A DNA stretch of 38,893 nucleotides from Citrobacter sp. Cu233 (GCF_030332225.1 NZ_JAOWIF010000029.1:1-38893); one strand, 5' to 3'; positions 28,680 through 37,364 are shown, counted from the first letter of the stretch. A program made the numbers and translations. The notes: a model not told the origin generated them from the sequence alone.

Positions 28680-29930
28680 ATGGAAAGCAAAGTAGTTGTT
28701 CCGGCGGAAGGTAAGAAGATCACCCTGCAAAACGGCAAACTCAACGTTCCTGAAAATCCGATTATCCCGTTCATTGAAGGCGACGGTATCGGCGTTGATG
28801 TAACCCCACCGATGATCAAAGTTGTCGATGCTGCTGTCGAGAAAGCCTATAAAGGCGAGCGTAAAATCTCCTGGATGGAAATCTACACCGGTGAGAAATC
28901 CACTCAGGTTTATGGCCAGGATGTCTGGCTGCCTGCTGAAACCCTGGATCTTATTCGTGAGTATCGTGTTGCCATCAAAGGCCCACTGACCACCCCAGTT
29001 GGCGGCGGTATTCGCTCTCTGAACGTTGCACTGCGTCAGGAACTTGACCTGTACGTGTGTCTGCGCCCGGTTCGTTACTACCAGGGCACCCCAAGCCCGG
29101 TTAAACATCCTGAACTGACCGATATGGTCATTTTCCGTGAAAACTCAGAAGACATCTATGCGGGTATTGAGTGGAAAGCTGACTCCGCTGATGCTGAGAA
29201 AGTGATTAAATTCCTGCGCGAAGAGATGGGCGTGAAGAAAATCCGCTTCCCGGAACATTGCGGTATCGGTATCAAGCCATGCTCCGAAGAAGGGACCAAG
29301 CGTCTGGTTCGTGCAGCGATTGAGTACGCCATCGCTAACGATCGTGATTCTGTTACCCTGGTTCATAAAGGTAACATTATGAAATTCACCGAAGGTGCAT
29401 TCAAAGACTGGGGTTACCAGTTGGCGCGTGAAGAATTCGGTGGTGAACTGATCGATGGCGGTCCGTGGGTTAAAATCAAGAACCCGAAAACCGGTAAAGA
29501 GATCGTGGTTAAGGACGTTATCGCCGATGCGTTCCTGCAACAGATCCTGCTGCGTCCAGCTGAGTACGACGTTATCGCTTGTATGAACCTGAACGGTGAC
29601 TACATCTCCGATGCCCTGGCTGCGCAGGTTGGTGGTATTGGTATCGCACCGGGAGCCAACATTGGTGACGAATGTGCACTGTTCGAAGCAACCCACGGTA
29701 CCGCACCGAAGTACGCGGGTCAGGATAAAGTGAACCCAGGTTCCATCATCCTGTCTGCAGAAATGATGCTGCGCCACATGGGGTGGACCGAAGCGGCTGA
29801 TTTAATTGTTAAAGGTATGGAAGGCGCGATTAACGCCAAGACCGTAACCTATGACTTCGAACGTCTGATGGACGGCGCTAAGCTGCTGAAATGTTCAGAG
29901 TTTGGTGACGCGATCATCGAAAACATGTAA
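28680..29930 (+). CDS. icd: Isocitrate dehydrogenase (NADP+)
   Basis: TCA-cycle enzyme producing 2-oxoglutarate, CO2 and NADPH. 416 residues, as in K-12. The regulatory serine phosphorylated by AceK is in [11 protein letters not shown] (about Ser113). The strong ribosome site AAGGAGAGGTGA precedes the ATG. The 3' end of icd is the attachment site of phage 21 and element e14, and a lambda-type int gene lies 5.5 kb downstream, so the last codons may be supplied by the prophage. The protein ends [13 protein letters not shown], intact. A terminator follows at once. Confidence 0.98.
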   Translation: MESKVVVPAEGKKITLQNGKLNVPENPIIPFIEGDGIGVDVTPPMIKVVDAAVEKAYKGERKISWMEIYTGEKSTQVYGQDVWLPAETLDLIREYRVAIKGPLTTPVGGGIRSLNVALRQELDLYVCLRPVRYYQGTPSPVKHPELTDMVIFRENSEDIYAGIEWKADSADAEKVIKFLREEMGVKKIRFPEHCGIGIKPCSEEGTKRLVRAAIEYAIANDRDSVTLVHKGNIMKFTEGAFKDWGYQLAREEFGGELIDGGPWVKIKNPKTGKEIVVKDVIADAFLQQILLRPAEYDVIACMNLNGDYISDALAAQVGGIGIAPGANIGDECALFEATHGTAPKYAGQDKVNPGSIILSAEMMLRHMGWTEAADLIVKGMEGAINAKTVTYDFERLMDGAKLLKCSEFGDAIIENM

Positions 29931-29953
29931 TTTCCACATGTGTTAAAAACTGT

Positions 29954-29986
29954 AACGGGCGTATAACACGCCCGTTGTTTTTTGTT
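29954..29986 (+). terminator. Rho-independent terminator of icd
   Basis: An 8-bp stem AACGGGCG / CGCCCGTT (29954-29961, 29969-29976) with a 7-nt loop is followed by GTTTTTTGTT, 23 bp after the icd stop. Confidence 0.9.
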
Positions 29987-30152
29987 AGTCTGCTAACGGT
30001 TATCAAAATTTTATCAAAACAAGTTATCAAAACCCCCTGGTAGTTTGGGGTAGGTTGGGGGGAGGAGATGGTAGTTATATCGTCAAGCTCCAATTAGGCA
30101 TACCTCAGTTTATTATAATTATTGCTGATGACCCTCGTTTATATTTAGGTCC

Positions 30153-30162
30153 GTTCTTCGCT
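30153..30162. repeat. Left cassette repeat, split by the IS
   Basis: GTTCTTCGCT here, continued at 31923-31935 (CAAAGTGGCCTGT) after the IS element, matches GTTCTTCGCTCAGAGCGGGC and TGT at 35402-35424 in 20 of 23 positions. The two copies flank the DarT-like/macro cassette. The 170 bp before it, from the icd terminator, hold no gene; the prophage left attachment junction should lie in or near this interval. Confidence 0.55.
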
Positions 30163-31918
30163 CAGGCTGTGTGAAAACTCCTGATCACTTCTTGGTCTAA
30201 GCGATGGTTTCATATGATCAACCATTCTTGATAAACCCATGCGACGAAATGACTTTTTCATTAAAATTAGAAATATACGAATGAATACTGCGGATACCGA
30301 CATGGCCAATCACATTCAAGGACAAGGCAGGCACCAGGTGACATTACTCCCTGATGCACTGGATGATTTTGTCACTGAAGATAACCCCGTCAGAGTCGTT
30401 GATATCTTTGTTGATGGACTAAAGCTCGATTCTCTTGGTTTCAGAAGAGTTGATGCAAAGCGAACCGGACGACCCGGATATCACCCTGCAACCCTACTGA
30501 AGTTGTACATTTACGGATATCTCAACCGAATTCAGTCCTCCCGCAGACTGGAAAAAGAGGCCCATCGGAACGTTGAACTGATGTGGTTACTTGAACGATT
30601 AACGCCTGATTTTAAAACCATTGCAGACTTCAGAAAAGATAACGGTGAAGGTATCAGGAATGCCTGTAGGGCCTTTATTGGCCTGTGCCGGCAAATGCAA
30701 ATGTTCACTGATGTCGTTGTTGCCATCGACGGCAGCAAATTTAAAGCAGTAAACAGCAAACCCAACAACTTCACATCTCAGAAAGCCAAAGACCATATTG
30801 AGCGCGTTGAGCAAAGTATTACTTATTATTTAAACAAGCTGGATGAAGCCGACAAGAATACTGAGCCAGATGCAAACACAAAGTTAACTGCCACTAAACT
30901 GGCCTGGCTAAAAAAGCGTTTACGTGAGCTTCAGGAGATCCAACAAGCAGTCGCACAACAGCCAGATAAACAACTCTCTTTAACCGACCCTGACTCCCGG
31001 TTGGTGAAAACAAATAATATGAATCGGCAAGTTTGCTACAACGTTCAGACAGCTGTGGATACGAAGAACCACTTGATTGTTGCGCATAAAGTTACCAACA
31101 CAACAGATAATGGTCAACTTGGTTCAGTAGCAACACTGGCTCAGAAAGCTGTTGGCCGGAAGGACATAACAGTACTTGCCGACAAAGGGTATTACAGTCG
31201 CAGCGATATTAAAACAGTTCTGGATAGCGGAGCCGTGGCGTTAGTGCCAAAAGGAGATACCTCTGGTGCTGAACGTAAGGGGCTCTATAATCGCTCAATA
31301 TTCAGATATAACAGGGAAAAAGATGTTTATGTATGCCCAATGGGCAATGAGCTTCAGAATCGATTTATCTCAATAGAGGACGGACTGGAGCAACATTTAT
31401 ACTTTAACAATATTGCCTGTCGCGATTGCAGCCAGCGCTCCAGGTGCACTACATCGAAACGCGATCCAAGGCGTATACGGCGTTGGGTTCATGAAGCTGA
31501 AATGGAAGAAATGCATGCGAGGCTTGAGTCATTTCCTCAGGCGGTAGTCATGCGAAAGCAAACGGTAGAACATCCGTTTGGGACAATTAAAATGTGGATG
31601 GGTGCAACGCACTTCCTGATGCGGAAATTTAAAAATGTCAGTACGGAAATAAGTCTACATATATTGGCTTATAACCTGAAAAGGATGATATCGATATGGG
31701 GTACTACAGGATTGATATTTCAGCTTCAGGAACAATACGGCTAACGGTTCCGGCCGTTTTATCCTCCAGAAACAAATATTAGGCGCTTTCCCGCAATAAA
31801 AATCTCTGAAACACCCGAATAAAATCACAGATTAACTCGTCAACTTAAACAGCATTCTCAAAACACAGATGAGAAATATTTTTTGGCTACTCAAAGCTAT
31901 GAGTTTTCACACAGCCTG
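30163..31918 (+). mobile_element. IS1182-family insertion sequence, complete
   Basis: The element has perfect 18-bp terminal inverted repeats (CAGGCTGTGTGAAAACTC at 30163-30180, complement at 31901-31918) and encloses one transposase gene. It is flanked by the 4-bp direct repeat CGCT (30159-30162, 31919-31922), the target duplication. Length 1756 bp. Intact ends and an intact gene suggest a recent insertion. Confidence 0.92.
30239..31744 (+). CDS. IS1182-family DDE transposase
   Basis: Cuts and joins the ends of the IS element. About 501 residues. The N-terminal part (VTLLPDALDDFVTEDNPVRV and GRPGYHPATLLKLYIYGYLN) is the DUF772-type domain of IS1182 transposases. The catalytic domain follows: the first Asp in VVVAIDGSKFKAVNS, the second in ITVLADKGYYSRSDI, and the Glu in RKQTVEHPFGTIKMW. 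A Cys-rich insert (ACRDCSQRSRC) lies before the Glu. Starts at 30281 (MNTADT) or 30302 (MANHIQGQ) are also possible, and none has a strong ribosome site, as is common for transposases. Confidence 0.92.
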   Translation: MRRNDFFIKIRNIRMNTADTDMANHIQGQGRHQVTLLPDALDDFVTEDNPVRVVDIFVDGLKLDSLGFRRVDAKRTGRPGYHPATLLKLYIYGYLNRIQSSRRLEKEAHRNVELMWLLERLTPDFKTIADFRKDNGEGIRNACRAFIGLCRQMQMFTDVVVAIDGSKFKAVNSKPNNFTSQKAKDHIERVEQSITYYLNKLDEADKNTEPDANTKLTATKLAWLKKRLRELQEIQQAVAQQPDKQLSLTDPDSRLVKTNNMNRQVCYNVQTAVDTKNHLIVAHKVTNTTDNGQLGSVATLAQKAVGRKDITVLADKGYYSRSDIKTVLDSGAVALVPKGDTSGAERKGLYNRSIFRYNREKDVYVCPMGNELQNRFISIEDGLEQHLYFNNIACRDCSQRSRCTTSKRDPRRIRRWVHEAEMEEMHARLESFPQAVVMRKQTVEHPFGTIKMWMGATHFLMRKFKNVSTEISLHILAYNLKRMISIWGTTGLIFQLQEQYG

Positions 31919-32105
31919 CGCTCAAAGTGGCCTGTAGTTCTGTAAGCGGACATTTCTAACGTTTTGAATCCTAATCAATAGGAAGTTGATCATCCTGAGT
32001 GACCTAGATCACAGGGAGGTTGAAATCCTATATCGGTAATTCACGATTACTGTAATAATATAAAATACATTACATAGATTTTTTATAGTTTTTCAAGGAG
32101 GATAC

Positions 32106-33437
32106 ATGGCAGTTCCTGTTCATCATAGACACCGAAATGCATATCACTTTACGTCCGTAGAGAATCTTGAATCAATAATTGAAACTGGACTGTTTTCGAC
32201 CAATCAGAAAATTGCACGTCGTATATCGCATGTGAATGTCGCTGATGAAGGAATACAGGGGCGTAGGGCATTGATGCAGGTACCTAATACGAATGGTCGC
32301 TGTGTTCATGATTATGTTCCTTTTTATTTTGCAAAAAAAACGCCTATGCAATTGGCTGTTCTTCATAAAAAAAACGTAGATCAGCAATTTATTATCTATC
32401 TTTCAGTTTCTATATTATCACTCGAAACAAGGATTGGGTCATATTTTACAGATGCTTCCGCAAATACAGCTAATCCACCGAGATTTTATTCTGGTAACAC
32501 TCAAGCTGACCAGCTTGATGCACTAAATTGGACTACCATCGATAATAATGCATGGAGTTATGCTGACGATGCTCTGAGGCATAAAAAGATGGCAGAACTT
32601 TTGCTACCAGATCATGTTTCTTTAAGCGAAATAAATCAGATAATTACATGGAATCGTTCTATGTCTGATATTGTGAGGAATATTTTCCAGGAAAAAGGTA
32701 TTGCAGCACCAAATATTGTTGAGGGTGATTTTCAACATTATTATCACCAACCTGGAAACTGGTCCTCATCCTTAGTCACGGGACCTGTAGTGCTAAAAAT
32801 GCTCTTTGATGAAGCTATTGAATATGTAACTTCATTTCAACGAGAAACGAGGCCAAAATTTCAAAGTATTAGTGATGCTTTAAGTGCAATTCGTGGCAAT
32901 TTCTCCGCCATCCAAGAGCTTGATGATATCGATGGATTGGGTGCGAACTACGGACCTCATAATGAAGATGTTGGCTCTCATAGTCGACGAGTGGCTGGTC
33001 TTGTAGTTAATTCACCAGAGTTTCATCAATTAGACCCTATTCATCAGGAAGTTTTGGAGTTGGCCGCCTATTTGCATGATATAGGCAAAGGGCCTAAAAC
33101 ACGTTGGAACAATAATTACATGCATGAGGCAGATGGGGAGCATCCCAGGAAGTCACTTCCGATGCTGCAACGAATTTTGACAGAAGATCTGCCAGCCATA
33201 CAAACCGATCTAGTTAGAAAAATAATGATGTTAGTTACGTATGATGATTTATTGGGTGAAATAGTAGCTAAAGGAAGAAATAAAAATCAGTTGTTCGATA
33301 TAGTTACATCTTCTGAAGATATCAATATGCTAGTAGCCCTAAGTAAGGCTGATATTGGCTCATTAAATCCAGTTTGGTTAGCTGAGGTTTCTGACGGGAT
33401 CGATGATCTCCGGGATGAAGTGCTCCAAAGATTGTAG
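32106..33437 (+). CDS. DarT-like DNA ADP-ribosyltransferase (DUF4433) fused to an HD domain
   Basis: 443 residues after an ideal AAGGAGG site 4 bases upstream. Residues about 10-210 follow the DarT pattern: HFTSVENLESIIETGLF, the IQGRR motif at 50-54, VPFYF at 71-75 before TPM, and the catalytic-type Glu164 in RHKKMAELLLPDHV. DarT enzymes use NAD+ to ADP-ribosylate thymidine in DNA and are toxins or anti-phage effectors. Residues about 280-410 form an HD domain: His in VGSHSRRVAG, HD at 324-325 in YLHDIGKGPKT, and HPRKSLPML. Standard DarT has about 210 residues, so this is a toxin with an extra phosphohydrolase domain, or a fusion whose HD part has its own substrate. The next large gene encodes the macro partner. 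AT-rich, unlike icd. Confidence 0.82.
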   Translation: MAVPVHHRHRNAYHFTSVENLESIIETGLFSTNQKIARRISHVNVADEGIQGRRALMQVPNTNGRCVHDYVPFYFAKKTPMQLAVLHKKNVDQQFIIYLSVSILSLETRIGSYFTDASANTANPPRFYSGNTQADQLDALNWTTIDNNAWSYADDALRHKKMAELLLPDHVSLSEINQIITWNRSMSDIVRNIFQEKGIAAPNIVEGDFQHYYHQPGNWSSSLVTGPVVLKMLFDEAIEYVTSFQRETRPKFQSISDALSAIRGNFSAIQELDDIDGLGANYGPHNEDVGSHSRRVAGLVVNSPEFHQLDPIHQEVLELAAYLHDIGKGPKTRWNNNYMHEADGEHPRKSLPMLQRILTEDLPAIQTDLVRKIMMLVTYDDLLGEIVAKGRNKNQLFDIVTSSEDINMLVALSKADIGSLNPVWLAEVSDGIDDLRDEVLQRL

Positions 33438-33609
33438 GGGAACAGTTTATGAGGAAATTTTTGAATTTGATGCAGATCTTATGATTAACATAGTCACTTT
33501 GATGGTGGAAGTGTAATGCTTGTATTCAATAAAATAACCTGCAATATTCGGGTATTATGTCGAATAATTTCGTTCGGCAAATTTTCAGCTGAGAAATAAT
33601 CCGAAAAAT

Positions 33610-33762
33610 ATGTTCTCTAAAAAATATATAGCATGTACTTCCCCATCAAAGACTATTGGCAAAATCCATCTGTATATATTCAGATGGATTTATAATGACT
33701 TTGACTATATAAAAGAGTTTTATGATATTAATGGACTTAAACCAACAATCCTATTTACTTGA
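33610..33762 (+). CDS. Possible 50-residue protein
   Basis: ORF MFSKKYIACTSPSKTIGKIH continuing LYIFRWIYNDFDYIKEFYDI and NGLKPTILFT. It is aromatic-rich and basic at the start. No good ribosome site precedes it, and I know no family. It could be a remnant. Confidence 0.3.
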   Translation: MFSKKYIACTSPSKTIGKIHLYIFRWIYNDFDYIKEFYDINGLKPTILFT

Positions 33763-33785
33763 AGGATGTTGTAACTCATAGCTGA

Positions 33786-33947
33786 AGGGGCGTCAGTGTA
33801 CTAATTACAGAGCTTGCATTCAACGAACTGTTAGAACGAAAACAGCTTGTTGCACCGCTTTACGCATATGTTCACGATATTGTCAGAAGGTCTAATTTAG
33901 ATCGTAAGGTAATCCAAAATTCAATAAGAAAAAGGTGGCAGTCGTAA
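33786..33947 (+). pseudogene. Coding-like remnant without a start codon
   Basis: The frame reads SVLITELAFNELLERKQLVA, then PLYAYVHDIVRRSNLDRKVI, then QNSIRKRWQS and a stop. It looks strongly protein-like, with an amphipathic helical pattern, but no ATG, GTG or TTG is in frame after the upstream TGA. It may be the 3' end of a lost gene that once stood between the two cassette genes. Family not recognised. Confidence 0.4.
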
Positions 33948-33999
33948 TTTATTATGTTCTTTTGGCGATTTAATAGCACATGACTGATATGGATAATAA

Positions 34000-34140
34000 A
34001 TGCAGAAAATAACAAGTATAAAGTTTGCTATAGATATGTTGATTTTAATTTCAAAATGCGCTATGAGCTATATTGATGCAGAATTTGTAAAAGTTTTTGA
34101 CAATGAAATTGAAGAATTAAAAACAAGGATGTATACTTAG
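34000..34140 (+). CDS. Possible 46-residue protein coupled to the macrodomain gene
   Basis: ORF MQKITSIKFAIDMLILISKC continuing AMSYIDAEFVKVFDNEIEEL and KTRMYT. A hydrophobic first half is followed by an acidic helical second half. The stop at 34140 is 14 bp from the next ATG, and the strong GAGGGGG ribosome site lies in that gap. A GGA lies 9 bases before its own start. It could be a leader or a small third component. Confidence 0.4.
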   Translation: MQKITSIKFAIDMLILISKCAMSYIDAEFVKVFDNEIEELKTRMYT

Positions 34141-34154
34141 CCAGAGGGGGTTTT

Positions 34155-35270
34155 ATGATTAGATATGTTGATGGTGATTTTTTCGATTATACTGCTGACA
34201 TTAGAATTAATACAGTTAACTGTGTTGGTGTAATGGGGGCAGGGGTTGCTTTTGCTTTTAAAAATAAGTTTCCTGAAATGTATAATGAATACGTATTGCT
34301 GTGTAAAAAAGGGGAAATATCCCCAGGTAAACCAGCTGTTTGGAAAGGTATTGATACGTATGGTAAGGAAATAGAAATCATTAATTTCCCCACCAAGGAT
34401 CATTGGAGAAATAAGTCTAAGTACGAATATATCGAAAAAGGGCTGCAATGGCTCTCGAAGTATTTGGATAATAAACATGGAAAAACAATCACCCTACCAG
34501 CTTTAGGTTGTGGTCATGGTGGTCTTGATTGGGAAATTGTAAAAAAAATGATACAAGATTATCTGTATAATAATAATAATGAAATTTTAGTTTTTAGTCC
34601 GCAGGCATCAAAAAATAATAAACGCGAAAAAGTCTCACCGAACTTTAGCTATCCATCCTTAACAGATCTTAATGTGTCCGAAATTAAACATGATGATAAA
34701 ATATTTCCTGTAAAGTTGTCAACTTTCTCCGACAAAAAACTTTATTATACTGGACAGTTATTTACTGATTTTGATCTTTCGATAATTTCGAGCACGTCAC
34801 CAAGTGATATAGAAAAACAAGTTGTTCTTGATACTATTGATCTTTCTGTTAAGAAAGGGTATTCCTTGCTATTTGGTGGGACTGCTTTCGATAAAATGAT
34901 GGCTGTTGTTGCTTTACGTAAAGGTATCAAGACAGGTGTTTTTTTACCAAGTGGTATAGCCAAATCAGCTGAAAAATTGAATTCGCATGGTGAATTTAAT
35001 CATCTAACTATTCTTTCTTTAGGTGACCCTTTTATTCCATTTAATAGAAGTGAATATCTTCCATCAGTTTTTAGCCGCATTTTGCTACCGCGTAAAGTAT
35101 TGTTCACTACAGGTAAATTACAATGGCTCAAGAAGTATAAGAAAATTATTTTGCAAAATCAGGTTGATTCATTTTTCCTTATTTCTGAGGCAAGTGACAA
35201 TGACATAGAAGCCGCGAACTTAATTAGTTCAAAGGCTGTAGATGAACATGGGTTATCTGATTTAATTTAA
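34155..35270 (+). CDS. DarG-like macrodomain fused to a DprA/SLOG-like domain
   Basis: 371 residues after an AGAGGGGG site. Residues 1-150 are a macrodomain of the DarG/TARG1 type: NTVNCVGVMGAGVAFAFKNK at about 19-38, the loop ALGCGHGGLDW, and Lys81 in NFPTKDHWRNKSKYEYIEKG, at the position of the catalytic lysine (Lys80) that removes ADP-ribose from DNA in DarG. Residues about 190-345 resemble the Rossmann-like DprA/SLOG fold, with LLFGGTAFDKMMAVVALRKG and a following TGVFLPSGIA strand-loop. Standard DarG has a different C-terminal domain. The likely role is antidote to the DarT-like protein, with the SLOG part binding a nucleotide ligand or partner; this is inference. Confidence 0.8.
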   Translation: MIRYVDGDFFDYTADIRINTVNCVGVMGAGVAFAFKNKFPEMYNEYVLLCKKGEISPGKPAVWKGIDTYGKEIEIINFPTKDHWRNKSKYEYIEKGLQWLSKYLDNKHGKTITLPALGCGHGGLDWEIVKKMIQDYLYNNNNEILVFSPQASKNNKREKVSPNFSYPSLTDLNVSEIKHDDKIFPVKLSTFSDKKLYYTGQLFTDFDLSIISSTSPSDIEKQVVLDTIDLSVKKGYSLLFGGTAFDKMMAVVALRKGIKTGVFLPSGIAKSAEKLNSHGEFNHLTILSLGDPFIPFNRSEYLPSVFSRILLPRKVLFTTGKLQWLKKYKKIILQNQVDSFFLISEASDNDIEAANLISSKAVDEHGLSDLI

Positions 35271-35325
35271 TCTTGTATTTATAAGAATCTATTTCATGAT
35301 TGTGCTTCAAACTTCTTTGAATTAA

Positions 35326-35344
35326 AAATGCACGCGGTGCATTT
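35326..35344 (+). terminator. Possible terminator hairpin after the macrodomain gene
   Basis: Perfect 8-bp stem AAATGCAC / GTGCATTT with a GCG loop, 55 bp after the gene. The T-run after it is weak (CTTATATG), so termination may be inefficient. Confidence 0.45.
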
Positions 35345-35401
35345 CTTATATGAATTGGAAAATTTACTGAATATACTCCATGGAGTTACTGTTCAACAAT
35401 A

Positions 35402-35424
35402 GTTCTTCGCTCAGAGCGGGCTGT
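35402..35424. repeat. Right cassette repeat
   Basis: Matches the IS-split left copy (30153-30162 plus 31923-31935) in 20 of 23 positions, same orientation. It lies 58 bp before the int stop codon. Confidence 0.55.
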
Positions 35425-35481
35425 TTGGGTCTGTTACATGTGTGATGAGAGAATTAATGTGGCGTTGAGAAACTTAAACGT

Positions 35482-36440
35482 TCACAAAGCTACTTTGCCC
35501 CAACCTTTCCCTCGGTCATCATGGTAACGATCGGTTTGTTGTTGTGTTTTATGCCCAAGTAGCTTTCTGGTATCTATCCCTTGTTCTTTGTACAGGCGTT
35601 CAGATAAAGACCTTTGTTCATGGAATGTGGCAGGGGAACCTCGCCCCCAGTCAATTCCTGCCAAATTCCTCGCTTTACTGAAATTCATGGTTAATGTATT
35701 GGATTTAACCTGCGCCCCGCGTTCTGATTGTGAAGTTGAACGGAAAAAATGTACTAAGTATGGACTGACGGCATAATCACGGCAGCGAGTTACTACATCG
35801 CGTAAACTCCAATTGATCACATTCAAACGTAAGGAAAGGGGAATTGCGATTTTGCTGCCAGTTTTCTCCTGCTCGACATGAAGATGATCATCCCAAATAT
35901 CGCTGAATTTCATTTTAGATATATCCCCCAAACGTTGACCGGTAACCAGCGCTAACAACATGGCATTCCCCATATAACGATGGCTGGCATCTGCGATAGC
36001 AAAAATTTTTTGCCATTCTTCCAGGCTGAGGCGTTGACGAGTAATTTTCCTTCTTGGTTGCTTCGTCGCAAGAGCAGGGTTATACCCTGGCGGAACTTCG
36101 CCATAATGCTGTGCTTCCTTAAACACATCGATCAATACAGACCTTACGACTTGGGCCATTCTAGGCTGTCCAGCAGAGATATACTCTTCAAGCAATTGTG
36201 CTATATCTCTGACATCAACGGCTGAGATTAACTTCATTCCTGCTCGTTCCCTGAGCAAGGATACTGGTTTGGCTTTCTGCTTATAGGTGTTGAGTCTTAT
36301 ATCACCACTTTTCAGCCTGTCATCCTGGATCGCTTGATAGCGATCTAACCAGGTTGACGTTGTGATCGCTTTTCCTTTGCTGGTTGCGATCCTGTCACTG
36401 ATAGCAAGAATCTGCCGCGTTCGTTGCTCAACCAGACGGG
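35482..36440 (-). pseudogene. int: Lambda-type integrase, N-terminus deleted
   Basis: Tyrosine recombinase that would integrate and excise the prophage. The catalytic domain is complete: Arg in VTGQRLGDISKMKF, Lys in VEQEKTGSKIAIP, HxxR in TFHEQRSLSERLY, His in LLGHKTQQQTD, and Tyr in DRYHDDRG. About 60-70 N-terminal residues, which bind the arm sites and begin the core-binding domain, are absent. The frame passes directly into antisense capsid gene E sequence near 36440, so a deletion fused int and E. A start inside this junction would make a protein unable to recombine normally. The position next to icd fits the phage 21/e14 integrase group. Confidence 0.85.
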
Positions 36441-36444
36441 TGTT

Positions 36445-36921
36445 ATCGAAGCCTACGCGCTGCACGCCAGCGGTGTGGTGAACATCATCGTATTCGATCC
36501 GAAAGGCTGGTCACTGTTCCGTTCCTTCAAAGCCGTCAAGGAGAAGCTGGATACCCGTCGTGGCTCGAATTCAGAGCTGGAAACAGCAGTGAAAGACCTG
36601 GGCAAAGCCGTGTCATACAAGGGGATGTATGGCGACGTGGCCATTGTCGTGTATTCCGGACAGTACGTGGAAGATGGCGTCAAAAAGAACTACCTGCCCG
36701 ACAACACGATGGTACTGGGTAACACCCAGGCACGTGGTCTGCGAACTTATGGCTGCATTCAGGATGCGGACGCACAGCGTGAAGGCATTAATGCCTCTGC
36801 CCGGTACCCGAAAAACTGGGTGACCACCGGCGATCCGGCGCGGGAGTTCACCATGATTCAGTCAGCGCCACTGATGCTGCTGGCTGATCCTGATGAGTTT
36901 GTATCCGTACAACTGGCGTAA
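36445..36921 (+). pseudogene. E: Lambda major capsid protein gpE, 3' half only
   Basis: From IEAYALHASGVVNIIVFDPK to the end DPDEFVSVQLA the sequence is almost the same as lambda gpE, the major head subunit. The first 183 or so residues are missing. In its place is the truncated int gene on the other strand. A TTG at 36424 opens a frame over the junction (LLNQTGVIEAY) but this is accidental. With half of gpE gone no capsid can form, so the prophage is dead. Confidence 0.92.
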
Positions 36922-36923
36922 TT

Positions 36924-36945
36924 ATGGCCCTTCGGGGCCATTTTT
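36924..36945 (+). terminator. Hairpin with T-run between E and FI
   Basis: Stem ATGGCCC / GGGGCCAT with loop TTC, followed by TTTT, in the short gap between E and FI. Lambda has a similar hairpin at this place as I recall. It may act as an mRNA-processing or attenuation site rather than a full terminator. Confidence 0.5.
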
Positions 36946-36963
36946 ATCACCGTGGAGGAGTCC

Positions 36964-37353
36964 ATGACGAAAGATGAACTGATTGCTCGTCTCCGGGCGC
37001 TGGGTGAGCAACTGAACCGCGATGTCAGCCTGACGGGGACGAAAGAGGAGCTGGCGCTTCGGGTGGCGGAACTGGAAGAGGAACTTGATGATGCGAGTGA
37101 TATTGCCAGTCAGGATGTGCATTCCCTGCCGACAGTTGAGCTGACCGGGCATGAAAATGAAGTGGAATCAGCGCCGCCAGATACTGTGGTTAAGGATAGG
37201 GTCACGTTAGTGGCGCTGGTGACACTGCATACCGAAGCACTTCACGCCACACGGGATGAGCCTGTCACGTTTGTGTTGCCGGGTACTGAATTTCGTGTGT
37301 CAGCAGATGTGGCGGCAACCATGACAGCGCGTGGCCTGGCGAAAATGTGCTGA
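36964..37353 (+). CDS. FI: Lambda DNA-packaging protein FI
   Basis: Helps terminase release and prohead engagement during DNA packaging. 129 residues from MTKDELIARLRALGEQL, after GGAGG; the frame is open four codons further up. An acidic, helical N-terminal half (LALRVAELEEELDDA) is typical of gpFI. The C-terminal half (DEPVTFVLPGTEFRVSADVA) carries the conserved end. It is complete but stranded in a broken prophage. It is followed after 11 bp by FII. Confidence 0.93.
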   Translation: MTKDELIARLRALGEQLNRDVSLTGTKEELALRVAELEEELDDASDIASQDVHSLPTVELTGHENEVESAPPDTVVKDRVTLVALVTLHTEALHATRDEPVTFVLPGTEFRVSADVAATMTARGLAKMC

Positions 37354-37364
37354 CGGGAGGCGCA

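Larger units (their letters stand above)
33438..34154. other. 717-bp stretch between the two large cassette genes, with small ORFs
   Basis: Very AT-rich. It holds the two short ORFs and one ORF remnant listed separately. The spacing is unusual, since in known DarTG pairs the two genes nearly touch or overlap. No terminator or RNA gene is evident. Confidence 0.5.

Noticed and set aside
28569..29108. 179-codon ORF antisense to the icd start
   Set aside because: Overlaps the icd ribosome site and coding start; a shadow frame.
29145..29777. 210-codon ORF antisense to icd
   Set aside because: It lies wholly inside icd, has no ribosome site, and arises from codon bias of the real gene.
30239..30301. 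First 21 codons of the transposase frame as certain coding sequence
   Set aside because: No ribosome site; the true start may be at 30281 or 30302, so the N-terminus is left open.
33415..33516. 33-codon ORF overlapping the end of the DarT-like gene
   Set aside because: Coding-like in sequence but lacks a ribosome site, and overlaps in another frame; not enough support.
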